A DNA stretch of 64,000 nucleotides from Phellopilus nigrolimitatus. Lineage: Eukaryota; Basidiomycota; Agaricomycetes; Hymenochaetales; Hymenochaetaceae. Numbering within the stretch: position 1 is the stretch's first letter; the number at the start of each line of letters is the position of its first letter. This document shows positions 1 through 10,711 of this stretch, piece by piece. Below the pieces are notes generated by a model that saw nothing but the letters and a program-made list of their open reading frames with translations, had not been told where the DNA came from and searched no databases. Location: assembly GCA_021029095.1 (NCBI GenBank), contig JAJOHG010000113.1, positions 1 through 64,000 of the forward strand, given 5' to 3'. The translations under genes and the position numbers were made by a program.

Positions 1-1271
1 ACGGATTCTGGAGGCCTTCAACGGCTGTAGTCGGGAAGTACTATGGCACAAATGTCTTGAGTCCGGTATGATGCGATATACAAAATGACGGAGTGTACCT
101 CCTTTTTGAAGACGTCTGGTGGAAAGGAGTTGTCTGGCAATCAGATTTGGTTCTAAATGCAATCAAGTAGACGCACATTCCCATGGATCGCCCGTAGCCT
201 TGAGCAGTTTCATCGTCTCGATCAACAGATCTTCGTTCCCATTTGGGTAGAAGTCATACAGCCTGCAAGTACATGCACAGCAGCTCAGCACACGGCCCTC
301 GACATGGTACAGGCAGACGCACCATTGCAGCGAGATGACAAAGTCCTCCCAGCGAGTAGCCGCCCAGACATCGACTCCCGTGCCGTTATTTTTCATCATC
401 GAGTTCGCGAGCGTGACAAACTTGTAGAGCGCAGGCACGACGGCGTCCGCTAGCGATGTGTTGTATTCCATCATCTGCATCGCGCCGAAGAGGTACGGGT
501 ACCTGCGCGACCATGTCAGAAAAACATCACGCAGTAGAAGGAGAGCGTGCTGAAACTGGGACGCACCGAGCCCAGAGATAGCGTGGCTTACTCGAGTTGA
601 ACACCTCGGGACCGAGCCAACCCGTGTCGTCCTGGTTCTCGAGCACGAAGTCAAGGAAGTACTGCGTCTTCGCCTGGATCTCGGCGGAGTCGACGAGCAC
701 TGCGTTCGGGACCATCGCGTTCTGTTCGTGTAGTACAAGAGTCAGAAAGGAGCATGGAGAACTGAAGAGGGCACACGTACAAACCAGTAACTCCCAGCTG
801 GATCAACGTGGGTCAGCGAGGGGTGATCAGAGGTAATTGAGGACAGACCTTCTTCAAGGTTTGAATAAAACGAGTCTCCGCCTAGCCAATCCGTCTGGGA
901 GACGCTAAGAAAACAATAAACGATGCGCACGAGCAAACTGACCCAGTAGACTCACTAGTGATAGAAATCGTGCTCATGCCCCCAAAGCCCATTCGTTTGC
1001 ACCATGAGCTGCAGAGGAGACACAACTGATCAGTGCAAATTTTCGAACTTCGAACGGTCACTCGTACTTGGTCATGCAGCCATCCGGCTGGTTTTATCGC
1101 TCCCAGAGGCAAATTGAGGTATTTCTTCGCGGCGACTAGGGAATGCTTTCAGCACAGCTCGAGAAGAACTGTGAATCGGTTTGGCTCACGACCGGACTGG
1201 GACGCGACCCCGTTGACGAACCCAAGCAAGATAAATCCGAGGGTAGAGCACGCAGATCTCAAGTTCTTCAT
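1..1271 (-). CDS. GH127/DUF1680-like glycosidase, 5' part only
   Basis: Six or more exons read right to left. The protein begins with a hydrophobic leader (MKNLRSACSTLGFILLGF) that looks like a signal peptide. Then come LPLGAIKPAGWLHDQ, GHEHDFYHYVSQTDWLGG, SFYSNLEEAGSYWF, NAMVPNAVLVDSAEIQAKTQ, ENQDDTGWLGPEVF, KPRYLWARYPYLFGAMQ and LYDFYPNGNEDLLIETM. This order matches the N-terminal half of DUF1680 (beta-L-arabinofuranosidase, GH127) proteins, so a secreted enzyme acting on plant-wall arabinosyl residues is inferred. The catalytic region would lie beyond the left edge. Two oddities: a TGA at 1149-1151 lies in frame between the leader and LPLGAIKPAGW unless an unusual intron removes it, and similarity fades after VFKKE near position 85. 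The family call is fairly safe; whether the gene is functional is not. Confidence 0.72.
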
Positions 1272-2644
1272 GACGGATGAACAGCACTCATGGCAAAAAG
1301 AGCATCCTCCGTGCGGGCTTTATATCGCTAGCCATCGGGCCGCCATAGACGAAATGCAATACCCGCCTGCAAATCTTGACTTATGTTGAAGAGACTTGGT
1401 CACGTTGCCCATATTGCACATGATTCCCCGTCCATACCAGGTGCGCGTCTTCAAGCGCGCACACCAGTAGGAACGGCGGGGGCCGGCACCGGGCGGCTGA
1501 TCTCAAAGCTGTGCCAGAACGCCTGAGTTGCTTTTCACTTCGCCAGGATGAGTGTCACATGGGCCAAATTGTCCGTGTATTCGCACTGATCCCGACAGAT
1601 ATACAACATACACATACCGAACAATATACTGCACTCCAAGTCGCACGACGCCCATGACAAACGTTAGCTTCAAGAACACAGATATGGCATGATAACACTG
1701 CAAGAAGAGAAGAGAAGACAATCAAATCAGCATGGAAGAAAAAAGGCGAAAAAAGCAGAAAATGAGGATGAGTCAGATTTTCAAGATCTCGACACAAGGA
1801 TTAAGACAGGGATAACTGAAAAAGAAAGGAAAATCTCTTCATGTAAAAACCCGAACCGCTTACGACGGCTCGAACCCGAGTTCGCAGAGGTAAAACACAA
1901 CTCACATCTTCGCGATGTTCAAGCAAAGCAATCTTCTTAGAACATTTTTTCCGAAACGATCTCCAAAAGCTGTCGGATGGAGAGCAGAACGTTGCTAACA
2001 ATGTCGTATGGAAATCATCATTGCGATCGAAGAAAGACGAAAAAGGGATTTTGCGAGGGTCGACTTACTTTGTTTAGGGCCGGCCGTTTGTTTCATTGCC
2101 GCCGCGCACTTACTTTTTCAAGGGCTATTCCACTGAGTTCTCTGTGGCCTATACGGAATTGCCGCCTCTTCCAAGCCAGCTGACCAACATCCATCTTCTC
2201 TCCGAGCCGTCTTCATGCTATCAATACTCAGACTCGCAATTTCCTGTCCGCATTGTCTGTAAACTCAACTCTGAGCCACGGGAGCCAGCCATAACATTGC
2301 AGAAAATTACATTCGCATTATTACAAGCCCTGTTGCTCCTTGGAGGAATCCAAACGTATCGATGACAACCATTGCACGGGGATTGCGGTGGGATTGTTAC
2401 TCGGAGCATCCGGCTACCATGCTTTCAGTCATTGCGAGCGTGTCGATGTAAATTATCTAATAAGAAGTAGTTCTGTAACTACAGAAGTACTGCCTCATCA
2501 CGGGTCTGAAGGAGGCAAGCGGCAAAAAAAAAAGTCTCTGTGTACCCGATCACTTGATAAAGCATAGCCGGGCATTAGGAGGAAGGAAAAGGGAAGACTG
2601 GAAAGGCTGTCGAGTCGCGGAGGGATGAACTTATTTCCCATTAG
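1272..2644. other. intergenic region, no recognisable gene
   Basis: It contains the presumed promoter of the minus-strand GH127-like gene next to 1271. Short open frames on both strands (for example 2096-2365 plus) have no recognisable motif, no convincing exon chain and no repeat. I see nothing further in it. Confidence 0.5.
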
Positions 2645-3334
2645 ATGGCAACCTTCTGCAATGTTATCGCGAAAAACTATATAAACCTAGGCTTGCACGG
2701 GACTTCAATGCATCAGAACAGACATATTTACAAAAGAACAATAATCCAAAAAGGTATTACTGATTTATTGACACACTGGATGTTTCTTCGGGTGCTGATG
2801 GTGTCGGTCATAGTATTCAGAATGGCGTCTCCAGTCTCACAACTCGACCCCCTTTCCATCTTCATTGTCTTCACATACACAGTCAACCGTTCACAGGAAC
2901 TCACGGGGATGGGCCCGATGGGGATATTGCTCACGAAAGCAGATTCCAATGACGAGTGCAGCTTTTACAAGTGTGGTCCCGCGCCACAGGATTGGTCAGA
3001 CAAAGGTTTTGCTTATCTCAAGAGAGTGACACCAATGTCTGTGAAAACAAGGGTTGTGAACAAGCTGTACGCAAAACACGACATCCGACTCTACTCTGCC
3101 GTCAAGGTCAACGAATACAGACTGATCCCGATGGAGTTCAAAAGAATACATGTTTCCGTGAACGCTCTCTCAAATGAAGACTTTAAAGATCGCCTTGGGT
3201 TGATTGAGAAGATCATCAGCTTTGTTCCTTATATGCGCGTGACCCGGGCACAGGCAAAACAGGTGTACAGCTGGGGGATCGACAATAGAAATCCCCAAAC
3301 CGTCTTGAAGTTGTCTGAAGTGCTGTCCACATAG
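2645..3334 (+). CDS. hypothetical protein, 229 aa open frame
   Basis: A single uninterrupted frame from an ATG at 2645. I do not recognise the protein. The central part (about residues 40-85) is hydrophobic and could hold one or two membrane segments. The C-terminal half is basic and charged (YLKRVTPMSVKTRVVNKLY, then FKDRLGLIEKIISF) and looks more like real protein than the N-terminal part. A longer spliced gene using only the downstream half (from about 2900) is an alternative. No neighbour gives a functional hint. At this base composition 229 codons is unusual for chance but not decisive. Confidence 0.3.
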   Translation: MATFCNVIAKNYINLGLHGTSMHQNRHIYKRTIIQKGITDLLTHWMFLRVLMVSVIVFRMASPVSQLDPLSIFIVFTYTVNRSQELTGMGPMGILLTKADSNDECSFYKCGPAPQDWSDKGFAYLKRVTPMSVKTRVVNKLYAKHDIRLYSAVKVNEYRLIPMEFKRIHVSVNALSNEDFKDRLGLIEKIISFVPYMRVTRAQAKQVYSWGIDNRNPQTVLKLSEVLST

Positions 3335-3791
3335 TAGGGGAAGAAACAATGGATGGCAGCTATACATTAGTAGCTAGTAAGAAAAGAGAACAAATAAACA
3401 GCGAAGCACACAAGGAGCTGACGCAAGTCGCCTTCACAAGTACTTACCCTGCTTGCCTCCCGTAATTCAAGTTCGCAAGAAACGAATAAGGGAGCGTGAG
3501 TGCTCTAATGCCTGTCAATTCAGCTAAGCTTGAAATAGTTTTGCTGATACGTCGTAATATAATATATGATGATCTTGGATAGAAACTGATCTTGCACACG
3601 AAAATCTTGCGCATTGCATACGGGTTAATAAGAAAACATGCCGATGAGAGCGTGCGTCATTCCCAGGATCGCCTAGTGTTTGGACGCGAACCCAAGCAGC
3701 AGGACCGAGTTATCACAAGTGCATTACAGTATAATAAACAACCCAAAAGTACACCAGAAGCTCAACGAAACAATTACAAGCTTGGTACTCT
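3335..3791. other. intergenic region
   Basis: AT-rich stretch between the hypothetical frame and the 3' end of the OM14-like gene. No gene or repeat is visible. Confidence 0.5.
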
Positions 3792-4683
3792 TCATTTACG
3801 CGCCTCGCGATACCTCTCCGCAAGGAGGCCCTCGCCGCTCCAGAGGCCCAGCAGGCCAACCGCGACCGCACTGACGACGCGCCTGTCCCAGCGCGGGCGG
3901 TCCCAGTGCGCATACGCCGCGTACCCCGCGCCGCCGAGCACGCCCGCATTCACGAGCCCCACGAGCCCGCCGAGCACACCGGGGCGCAGCACGGCCTCAC
4001 GCGTGTGGCGGTACACTGCGGCACCCTCCCTGCGCGCGCGTTTCGCCTCGTCCTGCCCGCGCGGCGTGCGTGCGTAGCGTGCCGCGGCGCCGCCCTCGAG
4101 CCCCGCGAGCGCCAGGAAAGCGGCGCCGCCTGCGCTGAGCACGCGAGCGTCGCGCCGCAGCGCGGGTGTGGTGGCTAGCGCGTAGGCCGCCCCGGAGAGG
4201 AGGCCGACGTTCACTGCGGGGTGGGTTTGTTATTAACGAGAAAAAAAGGAATGGGCGCATTGCGGATACGCACCGACGCCGAGGAGCCCGCCTGCCACGC
4301 CGGGACGTAGGAGGTGCTCTTTCGCACACGCCCAGAGGCCCTGCGCCTCGTCCTCTGCCTCGTCGACCGCCTTGCGCGCGCGGCGCCTGCGCTTCGCCGA
4401 GCCGTTCTCGTTCTCGTCGTCGTCGCCCTCGTCGACGCCGGAGAAGGGCTCCGCCTCGCTGGTGAGCGTCGCGGGGTCGCGCTTGAAGTCCGACGCGACG
4501 ACGTTGACCTTCGCGGCATCGTCTGCGGCGTGCGGGGCCGCGGGCAGCTCAGTGTTGAGCAGGCCCTGGTCGGGCTTGGGCTACGCGCGGCGTCAGGCAT
4601 TATGAGCGAAACGGGCTCGTCGGGGTGCGTACCTGCTTGGAAGCCGGGGGCGCGTCGTGCGCTGCGATGTTGGCGTACGACAT
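3792..4683 (-). CDS. OM14-like mitochondrial outer-membrane protein
   Basis: Three exons: 4633-4683, 4274-4580 and 3792-4213. They join to 780 nt, a 259-aa protein. It begins MSYANIAAHDAPPASKQ; residues about 18-95 are acidic and polar with a basic RRRRARKA stretch. Two related segments then follow, each with an LLRPGV(A/L)GGL motif and alanine/glycine-rich membrane helices (VNVGLLSGAAYALA and VNAGVLGGAGYAAYAHWDRP). This layout is what I know from basidiomycete proteins resembling yeast OM14, an outer mitochondrial membrane protein that helps dock ribosomes. The assignment is by pattern memory, not alignment. All junctions are canonical and preserve frame, so the gene looks intact. GC is high, like the adjoining OPT gene and unlike the repeat-rich DNA further right. 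Confidence 0.72.
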
Positions 4684-4691
4684 GGTAAAGT

Positions 4692-4718
4692 TGAAGGTGA
4701 AGGTGAAGGTGAAGGTAA
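4692..4718 (+). repeat. GAAGGT hexanucleotide microsatellite
   Basis: Four to five consecutive GAAGGT units starting 8 bp upstream of the OM14-like start codon, so within its 5' leader (CT-rich on the coding strand). Confidence 0.85.
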
Positions 4719-5275
4719 AGGGTTAGGAGGACGGATGGGACCGGCTGCGCGCGGGAGCGCTTCAAGGCGCGATTGCCACGCCTGACGTCATCGCAGCCCC
4801 GGGAAGGCGTTACCTAACATAGCGCGTCATCGCGCCACCGACGCGTATTTCCCGGCATGAGGCCGCGAATAATAAAAAGGAAAGGAAAGAAATAATCACA
4901 TAACATCGCGCCCCAGACGCGCATTTCTCGCGGAAATTCCTCAAGTCCGCCTTCCAATATCTCTTTGTATAACGTCGCAATGGTTTCGGGTAGAGCGAGT
5001 AGCGAAAAAAAAAATCACAATATCGCGCCAGACACGTATTTCTCGCGCGACTTTTCACATGGCACCTTTCTGCATAGCGTCGGGGACGCGTTTTCGGCGA
5101 ACAATATAAGTCTGAGCAGAGCCCATTTACATATGTACCAGTACAGGTGCTTGCAGTAGTAGTATATTCCCAATCGTACATGTACAAAGCAATACAACGG
5201 CCCATTTTCTTCCAGCCCCGCCGCAAAATAAAACCCCGCCCAAAAAGAGCCCAAAGAGAACCGCACAGCGCTCCG
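4692..5275. other. promoter of the OM14-like gene and 3' flank of the OPT gene
   Basis: Besides the microsatellite at its left end this interval holds no convincing gene. Short motifs around TCGCGCCA and ATTTCTCGCG recur (4905-4930, 5025-5050), possibly a small degenerate duplication. Confidence 0.4.
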
Positions 5276-7777
5276 CTACGTATCAATCAGCGCACACCGG
5301 TCATAGTTCCCCGCCTGGTTCGCGCCCCACCACTGCGGGAACAGGTGCGTCGAGCCCGCCGCGCCGAACACCGCGAACGACAGGATGAACACCATCACCT
5401 GCGTCCCACCGTCGAGCGCTGCACAGAGCACAAAGAGTCAGCCTTTTCTTTTTCTCCTCGCCGAAAAAAAGCCAGAAAAAAAAAGGGGGGCACGCACCAG
5501 CGCCGAGAATGTAGTTGTATTTTGCGAACCACCGCGGGCAGCGCGTGCGCAGGTACCACTGGCTCGCCCACGCGACCGCGAAGTAGCTCGTTATGCTCGA
5601 GTTGATGCCCACACACAGCCAGCCAATATAATAGCATATCACGGGCGTGTACAGGTAGTCCGCGCGCAGCCCCGGCCAGCGCTTATGCACAAGCCAAAAC
5701 GGCACCGGCACGATGAGGCCGACGACGTACGCCCACGGCACCCACTGGTAGCGCGTGCCCGCCGCGAACAGCTCGTGCGCGAGCCCGCCCCATGCGATCG
5801 CCTGGCTGTTGTACTGCTGCGGCTGCTGCCCGCTCCACACGTTCGTGCCCTCCACGCTCAACAGCACCGGCGCCTGCGCGTCGATGATGCTGTTCATCAG
5901 CACGAAGTTCAGCACCGCGCCCAGCAGCGTCCCCGCAACCTGCGCGACGAACGCCGCGCGCGGCGGCAGCTTCGTGTACTGCGCGATCTTCAGGTCGCGG
6001 AGCAGCAGCTGCGCCTGGTTTACGCTGTCTGCAAAAAACGAAAGTTCGATTAGCACGCGCGCGCGCGGGCGGACAGGCGGAGGGACTCACTGTACGAGAA
6101 CAGCACAAAATACATGTTCGCCATCGGCTTCCCGGGGTGTATGAACCCGCCGATCATCTGCACGAACGGCTGGATAATAAATTGCAATCCCGTAATCGCA
6201 TACAGCGCGCCGAAGAACAGGATCGACAGCGCGCCGAGTAGCAGCGAGATGAGGAAGCCCCACCACGGCAGCGTGCTGTTCGTCTTGTAGATCACGACGA
6301 GCGCGACGAGCGCGCTCGCCACAAGCGTCAGCGCGTACCAGCTGTTAGGCGCGTCCGCGTACACGAGCGTCGCGCGGTAGTGCGGGTCGATGCATTTGTC
6401 GCCCTCCGTCTCCGCGTACAGCTGCGCGCGCTCTGCGCGGCCGTCGTGGCGCCAGAAGCGCCAATCAAACGTCGCCCATGCCGCGCGAAGTTGCGCCGGG
6501 GAGAGCCACGCCCACGCCGCGGAGAGGTCGTCGTAGTTCCACAGGAGGAGGTGCGTGAACGTCGCGGCCATGCCGAGGTTCGTCGTGAGCAGCGACACGA
6601 CCCACGTGCCCGCGTAGAGCGGCAGGCCCTGCTCCGCGAGCAGCGCAGGGTCGACCTCGAGGTCCGCGTTGAGAATGAGCAGTTGGTCGTACACGGTGCC
6701 GTTCGCGTAGAAGAGCTCCTGCGAGAGGAACGGCAGGCTGCGGCTCTGCCAGATGTCCTTGTAGTACACCGCGACGAAGACGACCATGCAGAGGATATAC
6801 CCGATGAAGTTGCTGACCTGCGCCTGGAGTGGGATCGTGAACGGGTTGACACCGCCGGAGATGTACTGCCAGTCGAAGCAGATCGAGAACAGCCCGAGGC
6901 CCTCGTTCCCGCTCGACCCGCCGAAGATGCGCGTGAAGTCCGGCGAGCGCTGGTCCGCGAGGCAGAAGATGGAGAAGCCCGTCAGGAGCGGGAAGATCCA
7001 CTCGGGAAAGAGCTCCCACACGAAGATGACCGCGAACGCGGCGTAGAAGAGGCGCAGCTTCTTGCGAGCGGTGCGGCCGTCGCGGAAGAAGGCGTCGAAC
7101 ATGGACACGAGCGGCAGCACGCCCGGGTAGAGCATCTTTGTCGGGTAGAGCAACACACCGCGCATGAGTCCACCGAGCCCGTAGCCGATCATCTGGCTGC
7201 TGAAGAGCAGGAAGATCGAGGCGGCGGGGTTCGGGGTGATGTTGTAGAAGAGGCGCTGCACGGCGAGGACCTCGGTGCCGAGAGCGGAGTTGGCGGCGGC
7301 GCTGGCCATGATTACGATCATGGCGTTCTCCTTTTTGTTGAACGGACCTGGGTTGAGGTACCGGAACCAGCCGCGGCTCGGGATGAGTGTCTCCATGGCG
7401 AGCCCGAGGACGTACGCGATGATGGCGAGGAACATTGTGGAGACAAGCACGGTCTGGGGCTTGAAGTAGTAGATCTCAGCAAGGACGCCGCCGAAGGTGC
7501 TCAGGCCGAGCCCGATGACGGCGACGCGGAAGGTCCATGGGGAGAGGCTCGGGTCGTCGTCGACACTGATCACGTGGGTGACAAGGTCGCGTGCGTCGCT
7601 GAGGACTTCGCCTTCGCCCTCGGCCTCATCCGTGTCCTCATCGCTCGGGGTCAAGCTGCTGCTCTCGACGTCCTTCGATAACGCGGCGGCGCCCGCCTTC
7701 TCGTCATCTGGAGACTTCTCGGAGACGGAAGAGGGGAGGACGGCGATGTCATCTAAACCGGGATCCCTGGGTGGCAT
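5276..7777 (-). CDS. OPT-family oligopeptide/glutathione transporter
   Basis: Three exons (6091-7777, 5498-6028, 5276-5418) joining to 2361 nt, 786 aa. The cytosolic N-terminus (residues 1-75) is acidic. About 14-16 hydrophobic segments follow. OPT hallmarks are IYYFKPQTV (102-110), NPGPFNKKEN (142-151), SSQMIGYGLGG, FDWQYI, the KLPPR motif in exon 2 and ALDGGTQVMVFILSFAVFGA with FPQWWGA near the C-terminus, ending NYDRCALIDT. The family imports small peptides, glutathione or metal chelates by proton symport at the plasma membrane; the substrate cannot be told from sequence. A second in-frame ATG at 7786 would add three residues. Long open frames on the opposite strand are artefacts of high GC. 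Confidence 0.93.
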
Positions 7778-7820
7778 GGCGCACAATCAGGAGGGGAACC
7801 GTGAGGCCAAAGCCGGGGGA

Positions 7821-7826
7821 TATATA
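7821..7826 (-). promoter_or_regulatory. TATA-like element of the OPT gene
   Basis: GATATATAC lies about 45 bp upstream of the OPT start codon on the coding (minus) strand, in a plausible place for a core promoter. Confidence 0.45.
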
Positions 7827-7829
7827 CTG

Positions 7830-8740
7830 TGCGGCATGCTGCCAGGAAATATGATACAGTAAGTAAAGTTAGAATGTGGAGAGTCGATGCACACGGCTCA
7901 CCAGATAAGGGACTATTCTTGCCTTCGATACCGGTCGAGGACGGCACTTCCCACGCAGAACCAAACGCTATCAGCACCAACTACACGCCCAGCCGTGTGC
8001 CCTGGATACCCATCTCCACCCGAGCACTCCGCGACGCCTACTTTTTTGTCTGCCTCCGTTATCGAGTGAGCGGCAGCACGTCGATCAATGATCTGCGACC
8101 AGCCGCTTACGTGACATGCTGTGCCGAGAGCCCTCCGATTTGTTTCCACATGCGCGCTAACCAAGTCGGCGATGGTGCTGCACAAACGCCGGTCGTGCCT
8201 CAATTCCAGAGCTGTCTGTGTCCGCACGCAGATATCCCGCAATCCCGCGGACAGCATGCAACAGCGGTGGTGCACGCGGACCCGTCAAACGCGCGCGCTG
8301 AGTGGGAGAGCACGCCAACCATAAGGCGAAGATGCGAAGATGCGATGCCATATTCATAACGTATACAATGACGGGACGGTACGGGTGCTTGAAATATATG
8401 CTGGACAGATCCAATTAGTTCAGTGTTCATGAAAGCCCGGGCAAATTCTTACGCCTCAAGAGAACCTCCGGTACCTGTTCCTCGCAGATTGCAGCAGATT
8501 TAGAAAGCGACTCAGGTAAGCCGGCGCGCTCCGCAGACTGGTCGGCACGGCTCCTTTTGTCGCGCGGCACGCGTGCCGCACTTCATTTCCGGTGTACACC
8601 GTGACTGAGCCAACGTGGCGACTCTGAAGACAGGCGTTCTCTCATGTCACCCCGTTCTTCCAGAACAGCGCGAGTATGTGTGCGAGGACCGTCCAAAGCA
8701 AGAGATGGAAGCTTAGTAGCGGTAGCGATTAGTGACTAAG
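7830..8740. other. upstream intergenic DNA, no gene seen
   Basis: Mixed-composition sequence between the OPT promoter and the transposon nest. Open frames up to 176 codons occur, but none shows motifs or intron logic. Confidence 0.45.
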
Positions 8741-10239
8741 TAGCATGGTAAGGCGCCATCCGTATCCACGGATAGGCTTTCCCACGGATGAATACCATCC
8801 GCGGATGCGTTCCCACGGATCGACGTATACCACGGATGATCCGCGCAAAGTACATGTATAGGGGAGGCACAAGTTCAAGCCTTGCACAATTGCTTGCACC
8901 CCTCAGCGTGGTTTAAAAATAAAAATAATTGCACATTAGTATAAATACCTATTCGCTGTAAAATGTGATAACAACAGTCTTTCTGGGGGAGAAGGAAGGC
9001 CTGGTTTCAGCTTGTTGTTACATTTTTGTTTACTTCAAGTTGTGACTCATGGAAGAACGAGCGAACTTGTTTCCATTTTTTTTCCTAAATTTTGCAGTGC
9101 GTAATATAATCCATGTGAAGTTATCTTTGTCTCTGAAGTCATCCAACCACTGTACGTCCAGCAGCTGAGAAAGCACTACACTAGGGCTCCGCAACGTACA
9201 GTATACTGATACGTACGTATTTTTGCAAGCAGGATACTGGTACGTTCAGTATCAATACGGTCACGTATTTTATGGTTTCGTGGGCATGTACGGTACGGTA
9301 CTGATACGATACTGACCGTATACGGTGATACGTCGTATACGGGTTATGTAAACATAGAAGAAGTTTTGTTTTAGAAATTTTACGAGAGTTCGTTACTTTT
9401 TGCTTTTTTCCGACATCAAAATCACACTTATTTATCAAGAATAGGATTAGCAAATGGCAGGCAGTGGGAAAAAAAAAGGGGGGGGGGGGTTGATGGCGGC
9501 ACCAAAGTCCCAATTTTATTTTCCCAGTTTAGTTTGTATCTGCTCTAAGAAACATGTATAATGCAAGAAAAAAAAATGGAGAAAATGGAAAATTGAGTCC
9601 TCGTCGTGTCGAACGACGAGCATGACTATCTCGGTATCGCGTGCGGCGCGGCAGCACACGTTGATGGCGACGAAAAGTCGCGTGGATCGCCAACACGGGC
9701 AGTGCCGACGATCCACGCTGTGGTGGCACGGCCGGCGGTGATGTCAAATAGTCGGTATTTCACAAACAGCATTTATTTGAAATATTTTCTGCAGTGTGGG
9801 AGACTATAATACCTAATTAGAGGTATGCACCTCACGATCACATGTTTCTAGTTAGATAGTATGGGTGTAGGGTCACGTATCACGTATTACGAACGTATAC
9901 AGACGTATTTTACGGTTTCAATACGTGTACGGTCACGTATTTACGTGACCGTATTTTAGACCCTCGGAGAGCATTACGATACCGTACCGTACCGTACCGT
10001 ATTTCGTATATACGGGTACGTTGCGGAGCCCTACACTACACGCATAGCGTACCGTATGCACTTGAGCTCGCTAAACTTGCGAAGGTTCAGCATTGCCGAA
10101 GAAGACGTTACCATTGGACGCACCATGTTTATCAGCGTTTCGCACCGATACCACGTTACCACGTAAATCTGCGGATACCCATCCGCGGATGGAGTGATCC
10201 GCGGTACGGATACGATACACGCGGATGGATACCATGCTA
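8741..10239. mobile_element. probable older TIR (hAT-like) non-autonomous element, split by an inner MITE
   Basis: The ends are inverted: TAGCATGGTA at 8741-8750 and TACCATGCTA at 10230-10239. Next to each end are clusters of ATCCGCGGAT / CCACGGAT words in both orientations (8771-8850 and 10165-10225), the kind of subterminal repeat hAT transposases bind. The flanking octamers (8733-8740 and 10240-10247) match only partly, so the target duplication is eroded or the ends are slightly off. No transposase frame is present. The inner hAT element at 9182-10033 lies between the two halves. Confidence 0.5.
9182..10033. mobile_element. hAT-type MITE, 852 bp
   Basis: Perfect 18-bp terminal inverted repeats, TAGGGCTCCGCAACGTAC at the left and its complement at the right, flanked by an exact 8-bp duplication CACTACAC (9174-9181 and 10034-10041). 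The size of the duplication and the TAGGG start identify the hAT superfamily. Both subterminal regions are packed with variants of ACGTATAC/GTACGGTA in both orientations. No transposase is encoded, so it is non-autonomous. The intact duplication suggests fairly recent insertion. It sits inside the older element at 8741-10239. Confidence 0.92.
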
Positions 10240-10711
10240 GTCCTTAGACGAGACGCAGAAAACATTGAAGCTCAGGATGGTCACAGTCGCGTTCCCACGG
10301 TAAAGCCGACAAACGCTTTTTTTTTCGACCCAGCTGCGTGCTGTACCGCGGCGACGCGCAATGCCTGCTGCACATACTGGGTTAGCAGGTTAGCGTCGAA
10401 GCCTGCATGACGGACGCAAGCACGCGAACGGGCTCGTTCAAAAAATGGAGACCGCTGTAAAGGAGATTCGCTGATACTCCTACTGTTGGAGAGGAAGGCA
10501 ACAGATAATATATGCAAGCTGTAGTGACTGCGGAAAAGGTATCGGCATTATGACGCTACGACAGTGAGCGCGAAACGATGCGAAACGGCGCGAATTTGAT
10601 TAAGTCCCGCGTAAATGACATTCTGGATGCTCATTTTTGCTCTCGCGGTTCCTCTATTCGACACCGGGTTCCATCGCTCTCTGCTCGCCAGATTGGAGAG
10701 AACCTCCTGCC

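Noticed and set aside
1..90. Plus-strand reading WHKCLESGMMRYTK, which recalls a GH127 motif on the opposite strand to the GH127-like gene
   Set aside because: Only about ten residues and across a frame with a stop; too short to claim an inverted gene piece.
6380..7681. 433-codon open frame on the plus strand, and similar long frames at 5385-6053
   Set aside because: They are antisense to the OPT transporter, rich in R/E/H from GC-rich codons, and have no motifs; the minus-strand protein is unmistakable.
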